Shown piece by piece: positions 32,138-43,049 of a stretch of DNA of 64,000 nucleotides. The position numbers were made by a program, and so were the translations under genes. The notes beneath the pieces were generated by a model that had not been told where the DNA came from, searched no databases, and saw only the letters and a list, made by a program, of their open reading frames with translations. Every line of letters begins with the position of its first letter. The stretch's first letter is position 1. Source of the stretch: Pyropia haitanensis (lineage: Eukaryota > Rhodophyta > Bangiophyceae > Bangiales > Bangiaceae); the NCBI GenBank assembly GCA_008729055.1, contig SDUX01000002.1, positions 3,499,874 through 3,563,873 of the forward strand, written 5' to 3'.

Positions 32138-33025
32138 CCGTCACCACCGTCGCCGTCCCCCGCCGCCGCCGCCGCCGCCGCCGCCGCGGGCGCCCGTCCC
32201 CCGCCGCCGCCCGCCGCCCGCCGCCGCCGCCCCGTGGCACCCGCCAGCGCGTCGACACACGCGGCGGCAACGGCACGCCCCGCGGCGGCACGGTCCGCCT
32301 CGGCCGCCGCCATCCCCGCCAGCCGCCGGTACGTGTCGGCGTCGGCGGCAACCGCCGCGGCGGTCGCCGCCGCGTCCGCCGCCGCGGCACGCAGGCGCGC
32401 GACGCGGCCGGGCGCGGACGCGGCGAGCGACGCGTCCGCCGCGGCGGCGGCGGCAATGGCGAGCACCCGCGCGAGCAGGGGGGGGCGCGCCGCCGCCGCC
32501 GCCGCCGCCGCCGCGGGTGCGCGCGCCGCCGCCGCCGCCGCCGCCGTGTCGGCGGTGGCCGCGGTGGGTGCCGCCGCGTCACCGCCGCTACGGGTGGCGT
32601 GTCGGCCGGGCCGCGGCGGCGGCGCGACGGCGGTGACGGCGGCCACCGCGGCGGCCGCCCGCTCCTGCGGCGTCGGTTTGACGGCGGCCGCCGATGGCGG
32701 CGGCGCCGTCGGTGCCGCCGCCGGCCGCCGCTCCCGCCGCGCGGCCGGCGGGTCCCCCCCCCGGCGGCGTCGGCCAGCCGTGGCGGCCGCCGCTGCCGCC
32801 GCCGCCGCCCCGGCGGCGGCCCGACCAGCCCGCCCGCCACCGACCACACCGCCGCGCCCGCGGCGGCCGCGACGGCCGTGCCGGCGCCGACCAGCACCCG
32901 CGCCACGAGCGGCCGCCGGCGGTCGGGCGGGGACGGGGCGGCGGCGGGTGGCGCGTCGGGGGCGGCGCGGCCGCCCCGGCGGGCGGGCGCGGCGGCGGAT
33001 CCCCCGCGGCGGCGGCCGCCACGCC

Positions 33026-33081
<56 letters not shown>

Positions 33082-33213
33082 TTGCCGCGTGGCGGCGGGT
33101 GCTCGGCGGCGGGCGGGGCGGCCGGGGGGGCGGCCGCCACCGCCGCGTCGCGCCGCCGCCGCCGTAGCGGCCGCGCCGTGGCGGGCGGCGGCGGCGGCGG
33201 CGCCGCCGCCGCC

Positions 33214-33246
<33 letters not shown>

Positions 33247-33452
33247 GCACGAGCGGCGGCCGGCGGCGGCCGCCGGGCGGTGACCGCCGCCGCGGCGGCG
33301 GCGGCAGCGGCAGCGGCGGCAGCGGCGGCGGCCGTTGCGGCGGCGGCGGCGGCGGCGGCGGTGACGGCGGGGCGGCCGCGGCGGTGGGGCCGGCGCGGGG
33401 GGAGGTGCGAGCGTGGCGGCGGCGCGGGCGGCAGGAAGGCGGTGGCGGCCAT
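31939..33452 (-). CDS. Plastid-transit-like protein with TM segment and C-terminal coiled coil
   Basis: Not recognised. The minus-strand ATG at 33452 gives MAATAFLPPAPPPRSHLPPR, strongly transit-peptide-like. Then come Ala-rich and Gly-rich low complexity, a hydrophobic segment (LVARVLVGAGTAVAAAAGAA and following), and after a frame break at a 10-base run at 32753-32762 an Ala-rich helical domain with [19 protein letters not shown] and a heptad-like C-terminus (LARLRRSRAEVVRLRRSLRD, then REAQRDALLALLAAAEARGR). The stop is at 31939-31941. About 500 residues. Head-to-head with the Nudix gene, 643 bp apart. The coiled coil and membrane segment suggest an envelope or thylakoid membrane protein, but this is inference. 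Confidence 0.55.
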
Positions 33453-34095
33453 GGCGAAAACGGGCGGCAAGGGGAACAGGCCGGGGGGGGGGGGGGGGGG
33501 GGGGGGAGGGAGCGGCCGTTGGTCGTGGCGGCCGCCACGCAGCGGCGGCAGCGTCGGCGGCGGCGGTGGGCGGTGGCGGTGGCGGCGGCGGCGGCGGCCG
33601 CGGCTGCGCGGGCGGCGGGCGGTGGCGGCGGGCGGGCGGCGGTGGCGGCGGTGGCGGTGGCGGCGGCGGTGGCGGGGCGGGCGGGAGGGGGTCTCGCCGG
33701 CCGGCACGGCGGATCCCCCCCTCCCAGACCCTCGCGGGGGGGGGGGGGGGCGTCGGCGCCGCCGTTTGGGGGGCCATGGCCGTCGCGCGGCCGCCGCCGC
33801 GCGCGACCGCGGGGCGCGCGCGAATATCTGCGCATCGTCGGCGGTGGCCCGATCTGCTGAACGGTCACGAGGGCGTTGCACCCCCCCCCCCCCCCATGTC
33901 AAACTGTGATGGACCTTTTTGGGGAAAGGCCCACCTGTGCCGTACTCGCCGTGACACGATCCAGAGTGGCACGGGTGGAGCGCGGCCGCCTCCACGGGCC
34001 CCCCCGCCCCGTCGGCCGACCCGACACCCCGCGTTGCCGACGCCACGCGCCCCGACCGCCCGCGTCCGTCCCCCCGCCCACGCACGCTGCCCGGC
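33453..34095. promoter_or_regulatory. Shared upstream region of divergent plastid-type genes
   Basis: 643 bp between two opposed ATGs. G-rich on the left half; includes a run of 20 or more Gs at 33481-33506, another at 33736-33750, and C runs at 33881-33895. No TATA box was recognised. Confidence 0.4.
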
Positions 34096-34315
34096 ATGGC
34101 CTTCCTCCCGCCCACCGCCGCCCGGCTCGCCACCCCCGTGCCATCCTTTGGCTGGCGGCTGGCCACCGCCCGTGGCCGGCTGCGGCGGCCGGCGGCGGCG
34201 GCCGCCACTCCCCGCCGGCGGCGTGGCCCGCCCGTCGCTTCCGCGTCGTCCTCCTCCTCCTCGTCGTCGTCGTTCTCCTCCTCGTCCTCCTCCGCCCCCC
34301 AGCCGGCCTCCTCCC

Positions 34316-34349
<34 letters not shown>

Positions 34350-35026
34350 TACCGCCGCCGCCGGCGAGGAGTGCTTTGACGTCCTCGACGCGGCGGGCGC
34401 GCCGACCGGCCGCGTCAAGGCGCGCTCCCGCGTCCACGCCGACGGCGACTGGCACCGATCCGTGCACGTGTGGCTGGCGCGCGTCGCGCCCGACGCGGCG
34501 CCACTGGCCGACGGGAATGGGGCGCGCCACGGGCAGGCCGGGGAGCCAGCCGACGTGGTCGACACGCTGGAGCTCCTCCTCCAGCTGCGCGGCGCGGACA
34601 AGGACACCTACCCCGGCCGCTGGGACGTCTCTGCGGCGGGCCACATTGCCGCCGGCGACGGCTCTGCCGACACGGCGCGGCGGGAGGTGGCGGAAGAGCT
34701 CGGCCTGCACCTCCCCGCCGGCCGCATTGGCGGCTGCCGCTTCACCGCCCGCAGCGACAGCCGCGGCTCGACCGCCGCGCACGGCGCGTTTGTGGACCGG
34801 GAGCACCAGGACGTGTACGCGGTGGTGGTGGCGGCGGGGGAGGTGGAGGCCCTCCAGGGGGGGGGGGGTGGGCCGTCCAGGCCGCCGAGGTGGACCGCGT
34901 CGCGTGGGTCCCCGCCGCCGACCTCCGCCGCCGCCTCGCGGGGGGGACACGGCGCTCGTGCCCCGGGGGGGGGCGTACGTGGAGGGGCTGTGGGCGGCGC
35001 TGCGGGAGCTGGCGCAGGGAGCGTAG
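34096..35026 (+). CDS. Nudix hydrolase, plastid-targeted type (NUDX3/IPP-isomerase-like Nudix domain)
   Basis: Cleaves nucleoside-diphosphate-linked substrates; this subtype is related to isopentenyl-diphosphate isomerase. The start MAFLPPTAARLATP is transit-like, followed by a Ser-rich linker to about residue 90. The catalytic domain begins FDVLDAAGAPTGRVKAR and has HRSVHVWL, GRWDVSAAGHIAAGD and the Nudix box core REVAEELGL at residues 196-204, whose glutamates bind the metal. Two frame breaks occur in G runs, at 34857-34868 and 34940-34946; across them the C-terminus reads EVDRVAWVPAADLRRRLAGG and then GGAYVEGLWAALRELAQGA. Repaired length of about 310 residues. The substrate cannot be told from sequence. 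Confidence 0.82.
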
Positions 35027-35407
35027 CCGGGCTGACGCGCGGGGGGGGGGGGGGGGCAAGGGGGCGGGCGGCCAGCGGTGGGCGGGGGGGGGCCGTGGCG
35101 GCCAGCGGGCGCGAGGGACTGCTTCCGTTTTCTCGTCAAGACGCCACGCCGGCTGCCGTGGCCGGCTACCCTCTCCGTCGCTGCGCGGTTGCCCTTTCAG
35201 CTGGGGGACGGTCGCTTGGCACAGCGTCGCACCGTCTGTGGTGTGTCGGTGCACCCATGGCAGTGGCCGACCGGAACAGCGGGCGGGCGCTCACAGTCTA
35301 CGTCCGATACAAACGGCGGCGCGGCAGCTGTCCACATTTACACCCGCTCCCCCCCCCTCCCCTCCACGAGGCAGGGCCAACCGCACCCCCCCCCCCGCCC
35401 CTCGCCG
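35027..35407. other. Convergent 3' region, Nudix and Pelota
   Basis: G runs at 35041-35056 and 35087-35092, C runs at 35347-35432. No gene seen; presumed overlapping 3' UTRs. Confidence 0.5.
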
Positions 35408-36616
35408 TTACCTGCCACCCGCCCCCCCCCCCCCACCTTCTGGTCCACTCTCCGCCCCGCTCTCCGCCTCGCTCTCCTCCTCCTCCTCCTCCTCCTCCGC
35501 GTCCGGCAGCGGGTACCGCAGCACCGCCGCGAGGCCGGTCATGTCGCGCAGCCGCTCGCCCGTCGGGTGGAGGGTGGAGAAGACGTGCACCCGCCCGCCC
35601 ACCGCCTTGACCTCCTCCACCAGCGCCACGTACCGGCGGCGGGTGGCCACGACGGCGGACCGGAACAGCTCGTCCGTCACCAGCAGGCTGTCGACGGCGC
35701 CGAGCTCAGCCGCGCCCATCACCGCCCGCGGGCCGTAGACCGCGCGGGCGGGGTCGGCGGAGAGCATGGCAAAAAAGTCGTCGAGGGCGCGCGCCTCGGC
35801 CACGGCCGCCGTGTCGGCGAGGCGGGCGGTCACCGCCGGGTCGGCGAGCAGCTCTGTCAGCGCGTGCTTGTAGCCCGACGAGCAGTGGAGGAGCAGCACC
35901 TTGGCCCGGTTCTCCAGCAGCGGCCGCAGCGACGACCGCGCCGCCTCCTCCATCGCGTACGCCCAAAACGAGTCCTTGGTAAAGCCCGGCGACGCGAGGA
36001 GCACCACCTTGACCGCCGCGAAATCCACGTGCTGCAGCAGCGCCCGGAGGAGGGCGGCGTAAAACTTGGTCAGCGCCGAGTCCCGGTTGTACAGCGCGTT
36101 CTTGCCCTTGCGCGGGATGGGCGTCTCGACGCGCGCGCGCACGAGCGTCATGGAGCGGGAGAGGAGGCACACGTGCGCGAGGCCGTCGTGCATCACCACC
36201 GCCGCGGCGTCGGCGTCGGCGGCGGCGTCGGTCGACAGCGCCACCCGCTCCATCGCGAGCGCGTCCCAGTGCTTCTTGCCGAGCGTAAACGCGCGGTGGA
36301 CGTCGAGCTCGGCGGTGTGGAAGGCGCCCACCTTGACCGACGCGTTGGCCACAATCACCCGCCCCGTCACGCGCATGGCCGCCGAGGTGGCGTCAAACGC
36401 GACGGACGACACCTCGAGCGTCAGCGACAGGCGGACGCGCTCCGAGGAGGAGGAGCCGGTGGCGGTTTCGTGCTGGACCTTTCGAAACGTCGACGCGCGC
36501 ACAAAGTCTCCGGGTAATACCAGGTGGTAGGCGTGCCACAGGTCCTCGGCCGACTCGGGGAGGAGCTTGAGGGTGCCCTCCCCAGACTTGTCAATGTCTC
36601 TCCGAATGACGCGCAT
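35408..36616 (-). CDS. PELO: Pelota/Dom34, ribosome-rescue eRF1 paralogue
   Basis: 402 residues, intact. With Hbs1 it releases stalled ribosomes in no-go and non-stop mRNA decay, in the cytosol. The start MRVIRRDIDKSGEGTLKLLP matches the conserved Pelota N-terminus (MK-x-(I/V)-x-R-x-(I/L)). The N-terminal Sm-like domain includes EDLWHAYHLVLPGD and the ALAMERVAL area. The central domain has the SPGFTKDSFWAYAMEEA block. The C-terminal domain has VDSLLVTDELFRS and ends TGLAAVLRYPLPDAEEEEEE. There is no GGQ motif, as expected for Pelota rather than eRF1. The last residues (Gly-rich) after the acidic tail may come from an unspliced donor at ccagaaggtggg. Head-to-head with the phycobilisome-family gene. 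Confidence 0.95.
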   Translation of the reverse strand: MRVIRRDIDKSGEGTLKLLPESAEDLWHAYHLVLPGDFVRASTFRKVQHETATGSSSSERVRLSLTLEVSSVAFDATSAAMRVTGRVIVANASVKVGAFHTAELDVHRAFTLGKKHWDALAMERVALSTDAAADADAAAVVMHDGLAHVCLLSRSMTLVRARVETPIPRKGKNALYNRDSALTKFYAALLRALLQHVDFAAVKVVLLASPGFTKDSFWAYAMEEAARSSLRPLLENRAKVLLLHCSSGYKHALTELLADPAVTARLADTAAVAEARALDDFFAMLSADPARAVYGPRAVMGAAELGAVDSLLVTDELFRSAVVATRRRYVALVEEVKAVGGRVHVFSTLHPTGERLRDMTGLAAVLRYPLPDAEEEEEEEESEAESGAESGPEGGGGGAGGR

Positions 36617-37152
36617 GGTGTGACCGTCTGGGGGGGGGGACAGCGAAAAAGGGGGGGAAGAGGGAAGAAGGAAGTTCAAAGAGGAACAGGGGCAGAGCGT
36701 TGGGCACGGAAACAGAGCTGGGACAGGGGAAGCGGTGGGGGGGAAGCAGCGGGGTTCGACCAAGGGGCGAGCCGTGAGGGGGGGCGCAAAGTCGAGGCCG
36801 ACGTCGACGGGCCGTTGTTGCATGTGGAAATTCCCGGCGCTCCAACTGGAATGCCCACAAGGACGACCACGTGTTTGGCGACTTGTCTGCTGCGCTGCAC
36901 GGCGCTGCTCGGTGGATCACGCGCGCGCGAGCTGCGCGCCCAACCCAAGGTGGAGGGCGGATCCGCAACCTCCTCCCGCCGCCCCCCACTTCGCTGCTGT
37001 CACCACACCGCGTCGGCCCGCCACGGCTGCAGGGTGGTGGTGGTCGTGCCGCCGCGCTTGCATCCCTTCCCCCTTTCCACCGTCCCGCCGGCGGGCCGCT
37101 CGCCCGTGTCCCTCCGCGGGAGACCCACAGCGGCCGCCGACTGGGCGGCGGG
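36617..37152. promoter_or_regulatory. Shared upstream region, Pelota and phycobilisome-family gene
   Basis: 536 bp between divergent ATGs. A C-rich acceptor-like site (cccccccccag, minus strand) 11 bases before the Pelota ATG suggests a 5' UTR intron. No TATA box recognised. Confidence 0.4.
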
Positions 37153-37286
37153 ATGGCGCCGCCGGCCTTCCTACCCGCCCCCCCCCTCGGGGGGCCCCCT
37201 GCCCGCCGCCGCCACGGCGGCGGCGACCGCCTCACCCGCTGCCGCCCCCGCGTGTCGCCAGTAGCGTCGGCGGCGGGCGCACCCGG

Positions 37287-37317
<31 letters not shown>

Positions 37318-38009
37318 GCCCCCCGCCACGCCCGCGCCGACGCGGTGACGGCGGGCGCCGCGGCGGCGCTGTCTGCCCGCGCCGAGGCGCTCATTGCACG
37401 GCAGCGGCGGGCGCCGCTCTTTGACCCGACGCGGCTCGACGCTGCCGCCGACGCGGCGGGCCATGGCCGCAGCGGCGGGCCGCCGTCGCTGGGCGCGGCC
37501 GCGACCGCCGCGCAGGCGGCCGGCCGCTTCCTCACCGACGAGGAGCTGCGGGCGGCGGCGGCGTCGGCGGCCGCCGCCGCCGCCGCCGCCACCCTCCGCG
37601 ACCACGTCGACGGGGTGATTGCCGCGGCGCGGGCGGCGGTGGGCGCGGCGCACCCGGGCATCTTTGACGCGGGCGGCGGCCTCCACCCGCCCTTCCGCGC
37701 CGCCGCCTGCTGGCGTGACTTTTGGCACTTTGTGCGCGTCGCGACGTACGCGGTCGCCGCGGGGGGGGGGCGGGGGGGGCGGGGGGGGCGGGGGGGGGGT
37801 GGACGTCCGACGCGGGCGCGGCGGTCATGGCCGACCTGTACGCCGAGATGGCGGTGCCGCTGCCGGCCATGGTCACGGGCGTGCGCGCGCTGGGCGCGGA
37901 GGCGCGGGCGGTGGTGGGCGCCGCGGAGGGGGGGGGGGGGGGGGAGGGCGTCGCCGCGGTGGACGCGGCGTTTGACCACCTCGTCGCCCGCCTCGAGTCG
38001 TTTGTCTGA
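37153..38009 (+). CDS. Nuclear phycobilisome-family (globin-fold) protein with transit peptide
   Basis: Relates to phycobiliproteins and to uncharacterised cyanobacterial 'phycobilisome protein' orphans. The ATG at 37153 gives MAPPAFLPAPPLGGPPARRR, transit-like. The mature part has FLTDEELRAAAASAAAAA, then LRDHVDGVIAAARAAVGAAH, then PGIFDAGGGLHPPFR, and then AACWRDFWHFVRVATYAVAAG, in which C186 and the R-D pair align with the ACxRD motif carrying the bilin-binding Cys-84 and Asp-87 of phycocyanin and allophycocyanin. The frame breaks in G runs at 37761-37799. In the next frame AGAAVMADLYAEMAVPLPAM matches the C-terminal (D/E)-x-L-x-(E/D)-x-Y-x-x-L-x-V-P helix, and the stop is at 38009. About 285 residues. 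Whether it binds a bilin is not known. Confidence 0.8.
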
Positions 38010-38291
38010 ACAGCGGGCACGGCGCGCGGTGGAGGGGGAGCGGACTGGGGTCGGAGGGGGGGCGCGGGGGGTGGGGTGGCGCGGCCGCGTGCCGGCGTGC
38101 GCCCTACCAAACGGGAGACGGTACCGTCGGCGGGAAGAAAGAGGGACTCGCGGGCGGCACGCGGCTGTATGTACATACCCTCCCTGGCCCCTCCGTTGCC
38201 CGTCCCCCCTTGCGCGCTGTTTGGGGGAACGCCGCCCGCCGCCCCTGCAGGCCACGGCGCGCACGCGCACGGCCGTCGGCGGCCGCCCCAC

Positions 38292-40561
38292 TCACAACGC
38301 CGCCGCCGGCCTCGCCCGCTTGCGGCGCCGCGTCGGCCGCCGCGCGGCGGCGGCCGCCGGCGTGGCGACCGCCGGGGCGGCGGCGGCGGCGGCGGCGGCG
38401 GCGGCACCGCCCCCCCCCCCTCCCCCCCCTCCTCTGGCCGGGGCGGCCGCCGCCGCCGCAGGCGGGCACCCACCCCCACCGGCGGGTGCGCCATGCCCGT
38501 CACCTGCGCCTCGACGAGCGCGAGCGCCGGCGGCGGCAGCCCCCCCGCGTCGCGCAGCAGGCGCATCGCCTCGCGGAGGCCCGACACGTACGCGCCGTGG
38601 GCGGTCGACGGGTGCTCCCGGCTGGTCGCCTCGCCCGCCCACCGGAGGGTGGCCCCCACCGGCAACGCCATCGCCGTATAGTCGGCGGGCGTGGCGCCGA
38701 CGGCGGGGTACGAGTAGGAGCCGCGCGCGTACGGGTCGGCGCGCCAGCGGGTGACAACGTGCGCGAGCGGCGCGGCGGGCGCGGCGGGGAAGATGCCGCG
38801 GAGGACGCGCATCGTCGACGCGACGAGGGCGGCGTCGGTCTCGGCCTCGGCGGCCTCGGCGGCCGAGCCGGCGAGGAAGGCGACGAGGACGGGCGCGCCC
38901 GTCGCGGCGGCGAGGGAGAGGAAGAGGAACTGCGCGCACCGGGTGGACGGGTCCCCGTTGCCCGCCGCGTGCGCGACATAGTCGGCGGTGGGGGGCCAAA
39001 AGGGGGCGGCAAACCGGAGCGCCACCTTGTTTAGCAGCCCGCTCCCGAGGCGCCCAATCGGCACCGTCTTCCACCGCGGCAGCGGCGGCGCAAACGCCAC
39101 GTCGCCGGCCTTGAGGACGCCCAGCGGCAGCGTTACAATCAACGACCGGGCGGCGTAGGTGCGGGTCGAGCCGTCTGGCGCCGTGGCGGTCACGCGCACG
39201 CCCAGGGGGTGCAGCCTGTCGGCTTTGCTCGCAGCAGGGGCCGAACTGCCCGCGGCGGCGGTGGCGGCGGGGGCGGCGGCGGGCCCCTCGCCGCCAGCAG
39301 GTGCCTCGATCGGCACGTCCCACTCGACGGTCCGCACGACGGTGCCCGTCTGCACGGCGGTGCCCTCTGCGAGCTTGGCCACCAGCGCCGAGTAGCCCGT
39401 GCACAGGACCGGGTGCCCCCCCTTGAACCCGTGGTAAACGTCCATGTCCCAGTGCTTGGCCGACAGGTCGCGGAGGTCCGCCGCGCACGGCATCTCCGCG
39501 TTGCACACGTGCCACGTGAGCGCCGCCGACTGGACGGGGGTGAGCTCCAGCACCCCTGCCAGCTGCTCGACGAGCTCCCCCAGCGACACGTCCAGGGCCG
39601 ACGACGCGGACAGCGGCGGCTTGCGCGCAAACGCTTCCATCGCGGAGATCATGCGGCGCCAGAGGGCGCTCATCATCTGGTCGTCCTCCCGCGGGATGAC
39701 GCTCCCGTCGCTCGTGTACATGGACGACACCTCCCGCGGGTAGTACACCTCCACATCCGCGGCGGTCACCAGCGGCGACAGCGGGTTCCCGTCGACGCCG
39801 TGGACAAACGCGGCGCCCACGTCGACGGGGCACCCCATCGACCAGTCGGTGAGGGCGCGGCCGCCGAGCCGGCGGCGCGCCTCGAGCACCGTCACGGCAA
39901 AGCCGGTGGCGGCCAGCTCCCGCGCGGCGGCCAGGCCCGCCAGGCCCGCGCCAATGATGAGCACGCTCCGCGGCGGCGCCGCGGCGGCCGCCAGCGGCGC
40001 CACCGCGGCCGCGACGGCCGCGGGCGTGGTGGACCCGGGCGACGGCGGCGGCGACGGGCGGCTGCCCGGCTCCGCGCCGCCCGTCCCCACCCCGCCGTCG
40101 GCGGCGGCGCCCGCGGCCACCGCGACGGGCGCCGCGGGCGTGCCGGCGGGCGTGTCGACGGGGGATGGCGAGTAGGACGACGCGGACGGCGTGTCAGGCG
40201 GGGGGGGGTGCGCGAGCAGCCCCGAGCGGGTGGAGGGGGTGGCCGCGGCGGCCGGGCAGCGCGACGGCGACGCAGTGGGGGGGGGGATCCGCCGGCTGGC
40301 GGCGGCCGCCGCGGCGGCAGGCGGGGATGGGGAGGCCGCCCGGGGGGCGCCGCCCGCCCGGCTCTGTGGGCAGGTGACGCGGACGCCCCGGCAGCAGCGG
40401 GTGACGGCGACGCCGCGCGCGGCGGCACCGGCGACGCCCCGCGGGGCGGCGGCGCCGGGGACGCCCCGCGGGGCGCCGCGCCGCCGGCGTCTGGGGAGGC
40501 GCCGGCGCGGGGCGCGTCGGCCGCACGGGCCGCCGCGGTGGCGTCGGCCGCGGTGGGCGGC

Positions 40562-40594
<33 letters not shown>

Positions 40595-40987
40595 GCGGCC
40601 ACCGGCGCCGCCGTCGGCGACGGTGGCGCCGACGACGCAGACGAGGCGGACGGGGAGGCGGAAAAGAGGGGCCGCGCCGCCGCGGCGGCGGCGGCGACAG
40701 ACGCCGCCGCCGCCCGCGGGCGCGGACCCCCCCCGGTCGGTGGCGGAGACGGCGCGGCCGCCCGGTCGGCGGCCGACGAGGCGGCCGCGGCGGCGGGCAC
40801 CGCGGCGGCGTGCACAACGGCCGCCGCGTCGACGGCAGCGGCGGGGCGCCGCGGCGGGGTGCTCCCCCCAGCGGCGCGCCCAGCGGCGGCCGTGCGGGCG
40901 GCGCGCTCCCCCCCTCCCCGCGGGGAGCCACCCCCCCCGGCCGCCCGCGGCGGGGGTTTCCCCCCCGTGGCCGCCAGCCGCGGCGAC

Positions 40988-41030
<43 letters not shown>

Positions 41031-41658
41031 CACCACCCGCCGCCCCGTCGGGCGCTCCCCGTGTGGCACCGGCGGTGCCGCCGCCGTCAACGTCCGCGGT
41101 GTCTGCGCGCAACGCGGTGGGGGGCGGCGTGGCGGCGGCCGCCGCGGCGGGGGGGGTGACCCCCGCGGCAGCAAGGGGGGGATGAGGCGCGACCGGTGGG
41201 GCCGCGCCGGTGGCAGCGGTGGTGGGGGGGGGGGTGGTGGTGGTGGCAGCCGCCGCCGCGGCGGCCGCGGCGGCGGTGGGCGCGGCGGTCGCCGCGGCCG
41301 CCGCGGGGGCGGGTGTGCGCCGCGGCGTGGGGTGCCTGTCGGCGCGCCGCGCAGGGGACGCGGCGGCCACCGTGGCGGCACGCGGCGGCGACACGCGCGG
41401 CGGCAGCGTCGGGCGGGCCCGCTTGGCCGCCGCCCCCACGCCGCCGCCGCCGCCGCCGCTGCCACCGCCACCGCCACCGCCACCGCCGCCGCCGATGCCG
41501 CTGCCGCTGCCGCCGCCGCCGCTGCCACCGCCACCGCTTCCGCCGCCGCCGCCGCCGCGGCCGCCGCTACCGCCGCTGCCGCCGCGGGGCGACACCGCAT
41601 CGGCCGGTGAGGGGGCGTCGCCGCCGGTGGCGGCGGCGGCAGCTGGGGCGCCGTCCAT
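38292..41658 (-). CDS. LSD1/polyamine-oxidase-type flavin amine oxidase with long low-complexity N-terminus
   Basis: An FAD-dependent oxidase of histone lysine or polyamines. The amine-oxidase domain (about 39970-38480) starts with the dinucleotide fold VLIIGAGLAGLAAARELAA and LEARRRLGGRA, then DVGAAFVHGVDGNPLSPLV. LSAKHWDMDVYHGFKGGHPV resembles LSD1's LSLKHWDQD. LGSGLLNKVALRF keeps the catalytic-site lysine. RGSYSYPAVGATPADYTAM, LRWAGEATSREHPSTAHGAY and VSGLREAMRLL close the domain. Upstream, from the ATG at 41658 (MDGAPAAAAATGGDAPSPAD), lie some 470 Ala/Pro/Gly/Ser-rich residues; the two frames join across G/C runs near 40200-40280. The C-terminal frame breaks at C runs near 38409-38429 and ends basic. 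No SWIRM or tower insert is visible, so PAO remains possible. Confidence 0.85.
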
Positions 41659-42990
41659 GACGACCGCCACGGCAATGGCGGCGGCAGCGCCGCCGCGCAC
41701 GCCCGCCGCGGCCGCGGCGCGCGGCCGGCCGGCCGCCGCCAACAGCAAACGGCGGGTGCGGAAACGGCGGCAGCGAGGGGAGGGGAGGGGGCACGCGGGA
41801 TTGACGGCCGACGAGGAGGCGGGCAAGGCAGGGGGGGGGGGGGGGGGGGGGGGGGGGGGGCGACGCGGGCGGAGCGACGCTGGCGCGCCGGCGGCACGCG
41901 CGACGGGGGCGCGTGGACGTTGCGAGGGGGTGGGGTGGGGGTGGGGGGGGGGGGGGGGGTGGGGGGGTGGGCAGCCCGCGTCGCCAAACGGGTGGCGCGG
42001 CCGGTCGGCGGCCGCCGCTGCCGCGCGGCGCGCGCTGGCGCGGCGCCGCCACGCCAAACTGCCCACGGCCCCGTGCATCCGATCCGTCGGGCGGGCGGGC
42101 TGGCGGCTACTCCCATCGGCCCCCCCCCATTACACGCTCCCCACGGCCAGCGGTCGGCACGTTTTTGGTTGGTCACGACGGGATTTCGATGGATGGCCGC
42201 GGCCTGCGCGCGGGCGTGGCCGCCCGCGGCGGCCGACGGAGCGAATTATGGACGCCCGCGGGGCCAGCCACCGGCAGGGCGGGCGGCGCAGCCCGGTGCA
42301 AAAAAACCAACGTTTGGGTCGACGCGGTTCCCCCCCCCCCCCCCCCCCCCCCCGCCCTCGACCGCCGCGCCCCCACACGCGTCGTCCGTGCCGTGTGGCG
42401 GCGTGTGCGAGGACGCGCCGCCGCCGCCGCCGCCGCGCGACGCGGCCGCCCCGCCCGCGCCGCGACGGTCGCCGCCCCGCCCGCGCCGCGACGGTGGCCG
42501 ACCCGTCTCCGCGCCGCGACGTTGGCGGTGCGACCGGCGGTTGCGCCCTCCGCGCGCCCCCCTCGGCGGCCGCCGGCCGCTGCGGGACGCCCGCCCCCGC
42601 ACGACCCGCGGTCCGTCCGTGGCGGGCGGCGCGGGCGCGGCGGCGCGTCCCCCCCTACCCGGCCACACGCCGCTGCCGTCGCGGTGTTTTTTTTTTTTTT
42701 GCGTGCGGCCGCTGCTGTTTTCTGGTGTTCTCCGTCGCGGTGTTGTTTCGTGCGGCCGCTGCTGCTTTTCTGCTGTGCTCCGTCGCGGTGGTGTTTCGTG
42801 CGGCCGCTGCTGTTTTCTGGTGTGCCTCGTCCGCGCGGCGCCCTCGCCCCGCTCCTCGCCGGCCGTCCCCGTCCCCCCTCTCCCCCCTGCTCCCCCCTGC
42901 GTCCCACTCCTCTCCCCAACCCCGTGTCAACCCCCTTGTCGGACCGCTGTCGCCGCTGTCGCATCTGTCATTGCTGTCATCGCTGCCGCT

Positions 42991-43049
<59 letters not shown>

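Noticed and set aside
30729..34607. 1292-residue minus-strand open frame
   Set aside because: It runs antisense through the Nudix gene. Only the part from 33452 to about 32760 is coding-like, and it belongs to the shorter gene reported.
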